Shown: one piece after another, positions 26,874 through 34,312 of the stretch | How positions within the stretch are numbered: position 1 is the stretch's first letter | Layout: each line of letters begins with the position of its first letter | Assembly (NCBI RefSeq): GCF_001422285.1 | Contig: NZ_LMMO01000001.1 | Coordinates: forward strand, 1-64,000 | Source: Frigoribacterium sp. Leaf263 | GTDB lineage: Bacteria; Actinomycetota; Actinomycetes; Actinomycetales; Microbacteriaceae | Reading direction: 5' to 3' | Length of the DNA: 64,000 bases | Program-made: the position numbers and the translations under genes | Notes under the pieces: generated by a model | Database searches by the model: none | What the model was told of the DNA's origin: nothing | The model's input: the letters and a program-made list of their open reading frames with translations, nothing else

Positions 26874-27787
26874 GGAAACGATCACGATTCGCCCTGCTCG
26901 TTCCCGCCGCGGTGGTCGCGTCGGCGGCCCTTGCGGGGTGTGCGACCGCTGCTGTCCAGGGTGCGGACCTCGACCTGCCCGCAAAGAACCAGTCCCAGTG
27001 GCGACTTCCGCTCGATCAGTACCTGCTGCCGCTCATCGACGTCGAGTACGACGCCCAGCAGGTGTTCGTCCACAAGTGCATGGCTGAGGCTGGGCGCGAG
27101 TGGGTGGTCCGTCTCGACCCTCCGGGCACCACGACCGGCGAGTCCTGGAACGCTGCGGGCCGCAAGCTCTTCTCAGTCGAGCTCGCCGAAACGTACGGCT
27201 ACGGGAACTCCGGCCAGATCGCGAGATCGCCGGAGGCTGAACAGGCTTGGCTCAATGGCGAGAGATCCAGACGGGCTGTGGCTGAACAGGCGCCGGAAGC
27301 CGCCGAGGGTTGTTTCGAGCAGAGCACGGCAGTCCTGGACGATGAACCGAGTTGGCAGGTCTACGACCTGGCGATGGAGATCGCGGGTGGCGCCTCGGGT
27401 GATGCGCAAGAGTTTCCGGAGGTCGAAGAGGCGGCCTCTCGATGGCGCGAATGCATGGCCGACGCAGGGCTCCCCGACCTTCCGGCCGTGCCTGAAGAGA
27501 TGCCACCGGCATCTGTCGATGACGGAGGTGGCCCGGCCATCGACGCGCCGTACTCGGTCGGCGACGAATTCGACGTCTCCGCGGAGGAGCGCCGGGTGGC
27601 GGTCGCGGATACGACGTGTCAGGACTCCTCGGGTTATGCGAGCGCCCTGTACGACGCGGAGTGGGAGGCGCAGGCCGAAGCCATGGAGTCGCATGCGGAC
27701 GACCTCGTGCGGTACGGAGCGCAGCTCGAGGAGCAACGCGCACGCGCAGAGTCGTACCTCGCCGAGAACACCCCGGAGGCTCGATGA
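26870..27787 (+). CDS. Four-cysteine lipoprotein, paralog 2
   Basis: 305 residues, lipobox LAGC (Cys24). It is clearly paralogous to the gene before it: PLDQYLLPLIDVEYDAQQVF, KCMAEAGREW, GRKLFSVELAETYGYGNS, EGCFEQST, WRECMADAGLPDLPAVPEEMPP, TTCQDSSGYASALYDAEWEAQAEAM. GTG 26870 overlaps the previous stop (GTGA), so the two are translationally coupled. A tandem duplication is the simplest origin. The base composition is less GC-rich than flanking housekeeping genes, pointing to horizontal acquisition. Confidence 0.72.
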   Translation: MRKRSRFALLVPAAVVASAALAGCATAAVQGADLDLPAKNQSQWRLPLDQYLLPLIDVEYDAQQVFVHKCMAEAGREWVVRLDPPGTTTGESWNAAGRKLFSVELAETYGYGNSGQIARSPEAEQAWLNGERSRRAVAEQAPEAAEGCFEQSTAVLDDEPSWQVYDLAMEIAGGASGDAQEFPEVEEAASRWRECMADAGLPDLPAVPEEMPPASVDDGGGPAIDAPYSVGDEFDVSAEERRVAVADTTCQDSSGYASALYDAEWEAQAEAMESHADDLVRYGAQLEEQRARAESYLAENTPEAR

Positions 27788-27844
27788 GACCCGGGGTCGA
27801 GCCCGACGTGCCACGGGAGGTGCAGCATCCGACCCAACGTGTCG

Positions 27845-27969
27845 TTGACAGTTATGCATATCGGTTGTTAGTGTTTAATCTGCCACCTTGAAGGGTGGTC
27901 TTGGGCACCGTCGAACGAACCGCAACGGTCCTCTTGCGGTACTGGCGGTTCGTTTAGAGGTCCTACTTC
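27845..27969 (+). promoter_or_regulatory. Promoter and structured leader, copy 2
   Basis: -35 TTGACA (27845-27850), 18 bases, -10 TAGTGT (27869-27874). Hairpin 1: CCACC/GGTGG (27883-27887 with 27894-27898). Hairpin 2: AACGAACCGC/GCGGTTCGTT (27914-27923 with 27945-27954). A competing 7-base pairing ACCGCAA/TTGCGGT (27919-27925 with 27934-27940) excludes hairpin 2, so the leader could switch. GAGGT (27957-27961) precedes ATG 27970. Confidence 0.78.
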
Positions 27970-28374
27970 ATGGCTAGATCAAGCCGACCGATTCTCAGCG
28001 CCCTAATCGCGCTTGGGATTCTCTCCTCCTCCGTCATCATGGCCGCACCAGCCTCGGCGGCGCCCAGTGGATGCTCCACGCGGGGGCACGGATGCACGTA
28101 CGAGGATTCCGGCTACCGCGGCGGCCGTATCAACTTCTATGAGTACGTACGAAACTTCAAGGACGTCTGGCAATGGGGCGGAACGAACCATTTCCTGACC
28201 AACGACTCGGCCTCCTCTGGCTTCAACAACGGGACCACGAATCGCGTCGTCAAGTGGTTCGATGACGCGAACTATCAGGGCCCTCGTAAGACCGCGGCCC
28301 CGCAACGAGGGCTCAATTTCGGTACGTCCAACGACAAGATCTCCTCGGCGTGCTTCGAGGGCTACTGCAAGTGA
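27970..28374 (+). CDS. Secreted small protein, peptidase inhibitor I36-like (beta-gamma crystallin type)
   Basis: 134 residues. A Sec signal peptide (hydrophobic 8-25, cleavage after ASA at ~30) precedes a ~104-residue mature protein. GCTYEDSGYRGGRINFYEY, then WFDDANYQGPRKTAAPQRGLNF look like two Greek-key motifs of the kind in the I36 inhibitor/beta-gamma crystallin group; cysteines 35, 42, 128 and 133 could form two disulfides. Known I36 members inhibit metalloproteases, but many homologs have no tested activity, and a toxin or bacteriocin role cannot be excluded. It has its own promoter and structured leader and overlaps the next lipoprotein (GTGA). Confidence 0.72.
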   Translation: MARSSRPILSALIALGILSSSVIMAAPASAAPSGCSTRGHGCTYEDSGYRGGRINFYEYVRNFKDVWQWGGTNHFLTNDSASSGFNNGTTNRVVKWFDDANYQGPRKTAAPQRGLNFGTSNDKISSACFEGYCK

Positions 28375-29285
28375 AGCGCCCCTCGATCAGGTGGTCGAGC
28401 GTCGTGGTCGTCATCGGGACATCCCTGAGCCTCGTCGCATGCACCGAAGACCCGGTCGACGACTCCGTCGTTCTCACCGAGAAGGATCGCGCATCGTGGA
28501 GTCTCCCGCTCGACCCGTACCAGAGGCCTCTCGTCGATGTCGTCGCCTCCGCGCAGGATGCGTTCATCCAAGACTGCATGGGGGACTCGGGGGTTCTGTG
28601 GAAGGTCGCACCGACCGAGCGCGAGGCGGCTGTCGGTGAATCGTGGAACCCGGTCGGACGAAAGCTCTTCTCCATCGAACTCGCGAGCGAATACGGCTAC
28701 GGGAACTCATCGGAGATCGCACGATCTGTCGCCGCGCAACGAGCGATGTACGAAGCCGAGTCAGCGAACAGGAGCTTGCCCGAGAGCGCCCATGCGGTCT
28801 TCGATCGGTGCCTCGCGGACTCTCGGGAGATGACGAATGAGGCTTCGGGGCGCGGCTCATACGAATTGGCGGAGCAGCTCGCGGGAGTGGCCTACGGTGA
28901 CGCGAAGGCTGATGACGATGTCGAGGCGGCGGCGTCTCGATGGCGCGGATGTCTCCGTGAAGCCGGTGTGCCGGATCTCCCACGATCACCCGATCAGATG
29001 CCCCCTGACTCGATCGCGGGGCTGAGGGGGTCCAATGTCGATGGCGCGGACGCTTCCGGCGAGGATGAACCCGTCCCTGCGGAGGAGATACGCCTCGCCG
29101 TCGCCGATGCCGCCTGTCGCGAGTCGGTCGCGTACGCCAGCGCCCTCTACGAGGCTGAATGGCAGGCGCAGGCGGAGGCTGTGGCGGCACGGGCCGATGA
29201 TCTGAGCCGCTACAAGCGACAGATCGACGACGAACGGGCGCGAGCCGAGGCGTACCTCGCTGAACACGCCGCCGATGCGCGATGA
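28371..29285 (+). CDS. Four-cysteine lipoprotein, paralog 3
   Basis: 304 residues, lipobox LVAC (Cys24). Same order of motifs as paralogs 1 and 2: PLDPYQRPLVDV, DCMGDSGVLW, GRKLFSIELASEYGYGNSS, DRCLADSRE, WRGCLREAGVPDLPRSPDQMPP, AACRESVAYASALYEAEWQAQAEA. It is the most diverged of the three. GTG 28371 overlaps the stop of the I36-like gene, so both proteins should be made together. This pairing suggests the lipoprotein handles, binds or neutralises the secreted protein (inference). Confidence 0.72.
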   Translation: MKRPSIRWSSVVVVIGTSLSLVACTEDPVDDSVVLTEKDRASWSLPLDPYQRPLVDVVASAQDAFIQDCMGDSGVLWKVAPTEREAAVGESWNPVGRKLFSIELASEYGYGNSSEIARSVAAQRAMYEAESANRSLPESAHAVFDRCLADSREMTNEASGRGSYELAEQLAGVAYGDAKADDDVEAAASRWRGCLREAGVPDLPRSPDQMPPDSIAGLRGSNVDGADASGEDEPVPAEEIRLAVADAACRESVAYASALYEAEWQAQAEAVAARADDLSRYKRQIDDERARAEAYLAEHAADAR

Positions 29286-30591
29286 CAGCCCATCGAGCGG
29301 CAGCACGGGTGCGAACTTGACCCTCATCCGTTCCCGCAAGACCCTCGCCGTCGGCGGAAGTGCGGCGATCGTCGCGCTCCTCGCCGGCGGCTGGGGGCTG
29401 GCCCACGCGTTCGAGTCGCCCGCCCAGCGCGAGGCGGCCGCGACCGCCCCGTCGCCGCTCCCGGTGACGAGCGAGGTCCGAGTCGGCGACCTCACACGCC
29501 GCATCACCTTCCAGGCGACGGTGGGTCGCACCGGCCTCATGTCCGTCGCGCTGCCCGCCCCGGCGGCCGAGCCTGCCTACGTGACCGGGAAGCCCACGTC
29601 GGCCGGTGCCCCCGTCACCGCAGGCCAGGTCGTCACCGAGGTCAACGGCCGCCCGGTGTTCGCCGTCACCGGCGCCTTCCCCTTCTACCGCGAACTCCGC
29701 CGAGACCACACGGGCCCCGACGTGCGACAACTGCAGACGGCCCTGCGCGATGCCGGCATCCCCACGACCGTCGACGGTGTGTTCGGCGCCGGTACCGAGC
29801 GATCGCTGGCGGCGCTCTACTCTCGGGCCGGACACGCGCCTCCCACCGAGGTCGCCATCGAGGAAGACCGGGGCGTCCCCGGTACAGACGCCACCCCCGG
29901 CACGGGCGCGGCCGTCGACGCGACCGGCGCACAACCCGCACCGGTGGGCACCCCTGCACCCTCATCGAGCGCCGGCTCCGCTCCCTCCGCAGCGGACACG
30001 AGCGACACCGAGGCGACCTCCGACCGCCCCATCAGGCGTCGAGTGGTCGCCTCGCCGTCCGAGTTCGTCGTCGTCCCGACCCTCCCGGCCGTCGCGGCCG
30101 AGACGCCGGCCGTCGGAACCGCCGCCAGCTCCGAGGTCCAGCTCCGCCTGGAGTCCGGCCGCCTGCGCGTGACCGCCGATGTTCCCGTGCTCATCGCCGA
30201 GACCCTGATCGAGGGCTCCACCGGCACCTTCTCCGCTCCCGACGGCGCGACCACGCCGATCACGCTCGAGACCGTCGTGCCCGGGGGCGACGACGATGCC
30301 GAGTCCCGCGTGATCCTCGACGCGGCTGACGGTGAGCTCGCGGCCGACCTGCTCGGAGCGGAGGGCCTCGTCGCCCTCGACATCGAGACCGTGCAGACCG
30401 GGAGCCTCATCGTCCCCACGGTCGCGGTCGCCGGTGGTGGATCAGGTGAGGCGCACCTCCTCGTCGAAGAGGACGACGGGACCTTCCGTCGCATCCCCGT
30501 CATCGAGACCGGCCAGCTCGACGGCGAGAGCGCCGTCGAGCCGACGGACCCCGACGACCTCGCCGAGGGCGACCGCGTGCGGGTCGACTGA
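29275..30591 (+). CDS. Peptidoglycan-binding export adaptor (HlyD/MFP-like)
   Basis: 438 residues. One N-terminal membrane anchor (about 24-43), a stretch resembling membrane-fusion-protein lipoyl/hairpin regions (EVRVGDLTRRITFQATVGR, VTAGQVVTEVNGRPVF), a PG_binding_1 domain at ~141-187 (GPDVRQLQTALRDAG, VDGVFGAGTERSLAALY), a long Ala/Pro/Ser/Thr spacer, then a C-terminal beta-barrel region. Such proteins pair with MacB-type ABC transporters in actinobacteria and are thought to link the exporter to the cell wall. The ATG at 29275 overlaps the lipoprotein gene by 11 bases; the ABC gene follows with one base shared. Confidence 0.8.
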   Translation: MRDDSPSSGSTGANLTLIRSRKTLAVGGSAAIVALLAGGWGLAHAFESPAQREAAATAPSPLPVTSEVRVGDLTRRITFQATVGRTGLMSVALPAPAAEPAYVTGKPTSAGAPVTAGQVVTEVNGRPVFAVTGAFPFYRELRRDHTGPDVRQLQTALRDAGIPTTVDGVFGAGTERSLAALYSRAGHAPPTEVAIEEDRGVPGTDATPGTGAAVDATGAQPAPVGTPAPSSSAGSAPSAADTSDTEATSDRPIRRRVVASPSEFVVVPTLPAVAAETPAVGTAASSEVQLRLESGRLRVTADVPVLIAETLIEGSTGTFSAPDGATTPITLETVVPGGDDDAESRVILDAADGELAADLLGAEGLVALDIETVQTGSLIVPTVAVAGGGSGEAHLLVEEDDGTFRRIPVIETGQLDGESAVEPTDPDDLAEGDRVRVD

Positions 30592-32744
30592 TGGCCCTGC
30601 TGCAGCTCCGCGGGGTCGGACGCACGTTCTCGGGCGCGGTCGAGGTCGCCGCCCTCGACGACGTCACCCTCGACATCGAGGCGGGCGAGTTCTTCGCCAT
30701 CATGGGCCCCTCCGGCGGCGGCAAGTCCACACTGCTCAACACCGTCGGTCTGCTCGACCACCCCACCACCGGCACGTACACGATCGCCGGTCACGACATC
30801 GATGGATCGACCTCGCGTCACCTCGCGGAGACACGATCCGAGACCTTCGGCTTCGTCTTCCAGGGCTTCCATCTGCTCGACCAGCGACCCGTCCGCGACA
30901 GCGTCGAGCTCGGCCTCCTCTACCGCGCCGTGCCGGCCGCCGAGCGTCGCGTCCTCGTCGACGACGCGCTCGCCCGCGTGGGGCTCGACGGGCTCGGCGA
31001 CCAGCTCGCCGCGAAGCTCTCCGGCGGCCAACGTCAGCGGGTCGCCATCGCCCGGGCGCTGGCCGCCGGCACCCCCGTCATCGTCGCCGACGAGCCGACC
31101 GGCAATCTCGACTCCGAGAACGGCGCGCTCGTCGTCGAGACCCTCCTCGCCCTCCGCGACGCGGGCACGACGGTCGTCCTCGTCACCCACGACCCGACCG
31201 TCGCCCGCGCGGCCGATCGTGTCGCGCACCTCCGCGACGGGCGCATCGAGTCGGTCGACCCGGCCGGACCGGTCGGACAGGCCGGACAGGTCGAGTCGGT
31301 CGAACCTGTCCCGGTCGAGCCGGTCGAGCCGGTCGAGCCGGTCGAACCGGTCGAACGGGTCGAGTCGGCCCCGGCCGGTGCCGGCGCGGTCGCCGCAGGG
31401 GATCTCGCGGTCACGACCGGCGCGACCGGTGCGCGGCGGACGACCCGCGCCTCCTCGGCTCCCGCGCCGACGGGCTCAGGAGGCGCGGGTCGGCGACCCG
31501 AGAGACCGGGCCGCCCGTCGCGCCTCCGGTTCCGCGACCTCGCCGTCGACGCCCTGCGCTCGGTCACCTCGCGGCTGGGCAAGACCGCGGGCCTCGTGGC
31601 CGCCGTCGCCGTGGCGGTGGCGCTCGCCGTCGCCAGTCTCGGGCTCTCGGCGTCGGCGCGCGCCCAGGTCGGCGACACCTTCGATCTGCACACCAACCGC
31701 GACGTCGGGGTCTCGTGGGACTCCCCGGTGGACCCGACCGCCGAAGGGGAGGCTCCGGGGGCGATCGGCGGGGGCGCGGTCGTCGCTCCGTTCGGGAGCC
31801 CCGCGGCCGCGGCCGATGTGGCCGGCAGGCTCGCCCGGGTCGCGGCGCTCAGCGGGGTCGAGTCGGTCGGGGCTCTGCACGAGCGGGGCTCGGCCGTCGT
31901 CCGGGCGACCACCATGCGCGACGCCCTGCAGGCACCGGTCGTGAGCATCGAGGGGGACCTCCTCGCGGCCGCCCGCGTCGACGTCGAGTGGCTCGCCCGC
32001 CACGGCCCGACGCTCGGCGAAAGGGAGGTGCTGATCGGCCGCGGTCTCGCCGCTCAGCTGCCCCTCGGTCCGCTCGCCGCGGCGCCCGTCGTCACCCTGG
32101 GCGACACCGAGGTCGCCGTCGTCGGCATCGTGGACGACTCGCCGCGCGTGCCGAGCCTCGTCGGAGCCGTGACGACCGGGGCGCACTCCCTGGCGGGAGT
32201 CGAGAACCCCTCCCAGACGTCCGTGCTGATCCGGACCGGTGCGGGCGCGGCTCAGCAGGTCGCCCGGCAGGCGCCGGTCGCCATCGATCCCGTCGCCGCC
32301 GAGACGTTCCGGATCGATGCCCCGATCGACCCGACCACCCTCCGCGCCGAGATCGAGTCGGACGTCGCGTCCACCCTGCTGGCCTTCACCGGGGTGGCGC
32401 TCCTCGCGGCCGTGGCGGGTCTCGGCAACTCGATGGTGCTCGCCGTCCTCGAACGGCGCAAGGAGCTCGGTCTGCGCCGAGCGCTCGGCGCCCGCCCCGG
32501 TCACATCGCCGGGCTCGTGCTCGCCGAGTCCGTGGTGATCGGCGCCCTCGGCGGACTGCTCGGGCTGGCGCTCGGACTCGGGGCGTTGCTGGTGATGACC
32601 ATCGCCCGGCAGTGGATCCCCGTCTTCGATCTGCGTCTCGCACCCGCCGCACTCGTGGGCGGAGTCGTCGTCGGTGCGGCCGGCGGGCTCATCGCGGCCT
32701 GGCGGGCGAGCCGCATCGAGCCGCACGAGGCGCTCCGCCTCTGA
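30591..32744 (+). CDS. MacB-like ABC transporter, ATPase fused to FtsX-type permease
   Basis: 717 residues. Residues 1-225 form a LolD/MacB-type ATPase: Walker A GPSGGGKST (38-46), FQGFHLLDQRPVRDSVELGL, signature LSGGQRQRVAIARAL, Walker B VIVADEPTGNLDS. A repetitive linker (PVEPVEPVEPVEPVERVE) leads to an FtsX/MacB permease with one membrane helix near 335, a large extracellular domain, and three helices at the C-terminus (VALLAAVAGLGNSMVLAVLERRKE... EPHEALRL). These exporters act on substrates outside the membrane together with an adaptor, here the preceding gene. Substrate unknown; the I36-like protein or the lipoproteins are candidates. Confidence 0.87.
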   Translation: MALLQLRGVGRTFSGAVEVAALDDVTLDIEAGEFFAIMGPSGGGKSTLLNTVGLLDHPTTGTYTIAGHDIDGSTSRHLAETRSETFGFVFQGFHLLDQRPVRDSVELGLLYRAVPAAERRVLVDDALARVGLDGLGDQLAAKLSGGQRQRVAIARALAAGTPVIVADEPTGNLDSENGALVVETLLALRDAGTTVVLVTHDPTVARAADRVAHLRDGRIESVDPAGPVGQAGQVESVEPVPVEPVEPVEPVEPVERVESAPAGAGAVAAGDLAVTTGATGARRTTRASSAPAPTGSGGAGRRPERPGRPSRLRFRDLAVDALRSVTSRLGKTAGLVAAVAVAVALAVASLGLSASARAQVGDTFDLHTNRDVGVSWDSPVDPTAEGEAPGAIGGGAVVAPFGSPAAAADVAGRLARVAALSGVESVGALHERGSAVVRATTMRDALQAPVVSIEGDLLAAARVDVEWLARHGPTLGEREVLIGRGLAAQLPLGPLAAAPVVTLGDTEVAVVGIVDDSPRVPSLVGAVTTGAHSLAGVENPSQTSVLIRTGAGAAQQVARQAPVAIDPVAAETFRIDAPIDPTTLRAEIESDVASTLLAFTGVALLAAVAGLGNSMVLAVLERRKELGLRRALGARPGHIAGLVLAESVVIGALGGLLGLALGLGALLVMTIARQWIPVFDLRLAPAALVGGVVVGAAGGLIAAWRASRIEPHEALRL
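31442..31491. repeat. Inverted pair of the dispersed 14-base word in the ABC linker
   Basis: GACCCGCGCCTCCT (31442-31455) and its exact complement (31478-31491) lie 22 bases apart in the linker-coding part of the ABC gene. They are read in different codon frames (TRASS and GGAGR). The pair could form a 14-base stem in DNA or RNA. Confidence 0.8.
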
Positions 32745-32767
32745 GAGCCGAGGAGGCGCGGCGCCCC

Positions 32768-33586
32768 TCAGTCGCGCAGCGCGCCCACCGCGAACCGCTG
32801 GTTCGCCAGCACCGGCAGCGACCCGCGCGCCGCATCGACGGACGAGAGGTCGACGTCGACGACGAGCAGCTCGGGCTCGGCCCCGAGCTCGTGAAGCACC
32901 ACGCCGAACGGCGACACGACCATGCTGTGCCCCACGCCGGTCGGCGCCGTGCCGGGCGTCTCGACGCCCTGCGACGCGGGGTCGCCCTGCCCGACCGCGA
33001 CGACGACCGTCGTCGTGTCGACCGCCCGGGCGCGCGCGAGCAGCTGCCACTGCTCGATCTTGCCCGGCCCCGCACCCCACGACGCGCACACGACGCTCAG
33101 CCGCGCCCCCGCCGCCGCGTTCGCCACGAACAGCGACGGGAAGCGGATGTCGTAGCAGGTCGCCAGGCCGACCAGGGTCTCGCCGACCGTGACGGTCACG
33201 GCGCGCTCGCCGCCCTCGACCGAGTCCGACTCGGCGTAGCCGAAGGCGTCGAACAGGTGCATCTTGTCGTACGAGTCGTCGGTCTCGGCCGTCGGCCCGG
33301 CGACGATCAGGGTGTTGCGCACCCGCCCGCCCGAACCCGGCGTGAAGGCGCCCACGACGATCGTGGTGCCGAGGCGTCGGGCGAGCGCCCGCACCTCCGT
33401 GGCCCAGGGCCCGTCGAGCGGCTCGGCGACGGCGCCGAGGTCGTTGCCGAAGGCGCACAGGGCGGCCTCGGGGAACACGACCAGCTCGGCTCCCTGGGCG
33501 ACCGCCGCCTCCGTCGTCCTCCGGATCTCGGCGAGGTTCGCCCGGGGGTCGGCCGAGCTGATCATCTGAGCGAGCGCGATGCGCAT
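32768..33586 (-). CDS. Carbon-nitrogen hydrolase (nitrilase superfamily)
   Basis: 272 residues with the full catalytic triad: Glu40 (LVVFPEAALCAF), Lys108 (SYDKMHLFDAF) and Cys144 (GLATCYDIRFP). The pattern fits branch 10-type hydrolases such as omega-amidase/Nit. They hydrolyse small amides; the exact substrate is not evident. The gene is divergent from the GntR regulator with only ~38 bases between starts, and may be controlled by it together with the MFS and DUF2848 genes. It converges with the ABC gene; a variant of the 14-base word fills the 23-base gap. Confidence 0.88.
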   Translation of the reverse strand: MRIALAQMISSADPRANLAEIRRTTEAAVAQGAELVVFPEAALCAFGNDLGAVAEPLDGPWATEVRALARRLGTTIVVGAFTPGSGGRVRNTLIVAGPTAETDDSYDKMHLFDAFGYAESDSVEGGERAVTVTVGETLVGLATCYDIRFPSLFVANAAAGARLSVVCASWGAGPGKIEQWQLLARARAVDTTTVVVAVGQGDPASQGVETPGTAPTGVGHSMVVSPFGVVLHELGAEPELLVVDVDLSSVDAARGSLPVLANQRFAVGALRD

Positions 33587-33604
33587 GGTTTCTCCGATCG
33601 GTGG

Positions 33605-33618
33605 TGTATACGTATGGT
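33605..33618. promoter_or_regulatory. Candidate GntR operator / leaderless promoter
   Basis: TGTATAC at 33605-33611, followed by TATGGT (33613-33618), which lies six bases before ATG 33625 and can serve as -10 of a leaderless message. TGTATAC recurs at 35774-35780 before the DUF2848 gene, as expected for a shared GntR site. Confidence 0.5.
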
Positions 33619-33624
33619 ATGCAG

Positions 33625-34284
33625 ATGAGCCCCGAATCGCCCGTCCCCGCGGCCTCGGGGCGCGACCGGGCCTACGAGTACCTCTACTCTCAGGTGCTCG
33701 TCGACCCCGCCATGCAGGGGGCGTTCCTCAGCGAGCAGGACATCGCCGAGCGCGTGGGCGTCTCGCGCACCCCGGTCCGCGAGGCGCTGCTGCTGCTCGC
33801 GTCCGACGGGCTGGTGCAGATGATCCCGAAGCGGGGGGTGCGCGTGCCGGTCATCAGCGGTCGCGAGATCGCCGAGCTGATGGAGCTCCGCGGGGTGCTC
33901 GAACGCCACGCCGCCACGACGACCCTCGCCTCGGGTCGTGTGCCGCTCGAGGCGATGCGGGTCGTGCTCGCCGCCCAGCACGGGTTGAAGGACCTCGATC
34001 CGCGCGAGAGCGGCCAGCGCTTCATCGAGCACGACCGCGAGTTCCACCAGCTGCTGGTCGACGCGGCCGGCAACGACCTCATGTCGCGCAGCTACGAGAA
34101 GCTGCGCGCGCGTCAGGTGATGGTCGGCGTCGAGGCGCTGTTCCGTCGCACCGATCGGCAGGAGCGGGTCTGCGCTGAGCACGACGAGATCGTCGAGGCC
34201 CTCGCGTCGGGCGACGCCGAGGCCGCGCGTGATGCGATCGATCGTCACCTCGGGGTGACGCTCGACCTCCTCCTGCGCAGCTGA
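33625..34284 (+). CDS. GntR-family regulator, FCD (FadR-like) effector domain
   Basis: 219 residues. Winged helix at ~15-75 (YLYSQVLVDPAMQGAFLSEQ, DIAERVGVSRTPVREALLLLASDG) and an all-helical FCD domain with the usual metal-binding pattern (RGVLERHAATT, FIEHDREFHQLLVDAAGN, CAEHDEIVEALASGDAEAARDAI). FCD regulators respond to small carboxylates. I chose ATG 33625; ATG 33619 and GTG 33601 are in frame but the -10-like TATGGT argues for 33625. It probably regulates itself, the divergent nitrilase and the DUF2848/MFS pair. Confidence 0.9.
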   Translation: MSPESPVPAASGRDRAYEYLYSQVLVDPAMQGAFLSEQDIAERVGVSRTPVREALLLLASDGLVQMIPKRGVRVPVISGREIAELMELRGVLERHAATTTLASGRVPLEAMRVVLAAQHGLKDLDPRESGQRFIEHDREFHQLLVDAAGNDLMSRSYEKLRARQVMVGVEALFRRTDRQERVCAEHDEIVEALASGDAEAARDAIDRHLGVTLDLLLRS

Positions 34285-34312
34285 CGTCACGGCGTCGCCC
34301 GATCGGCGCGGG

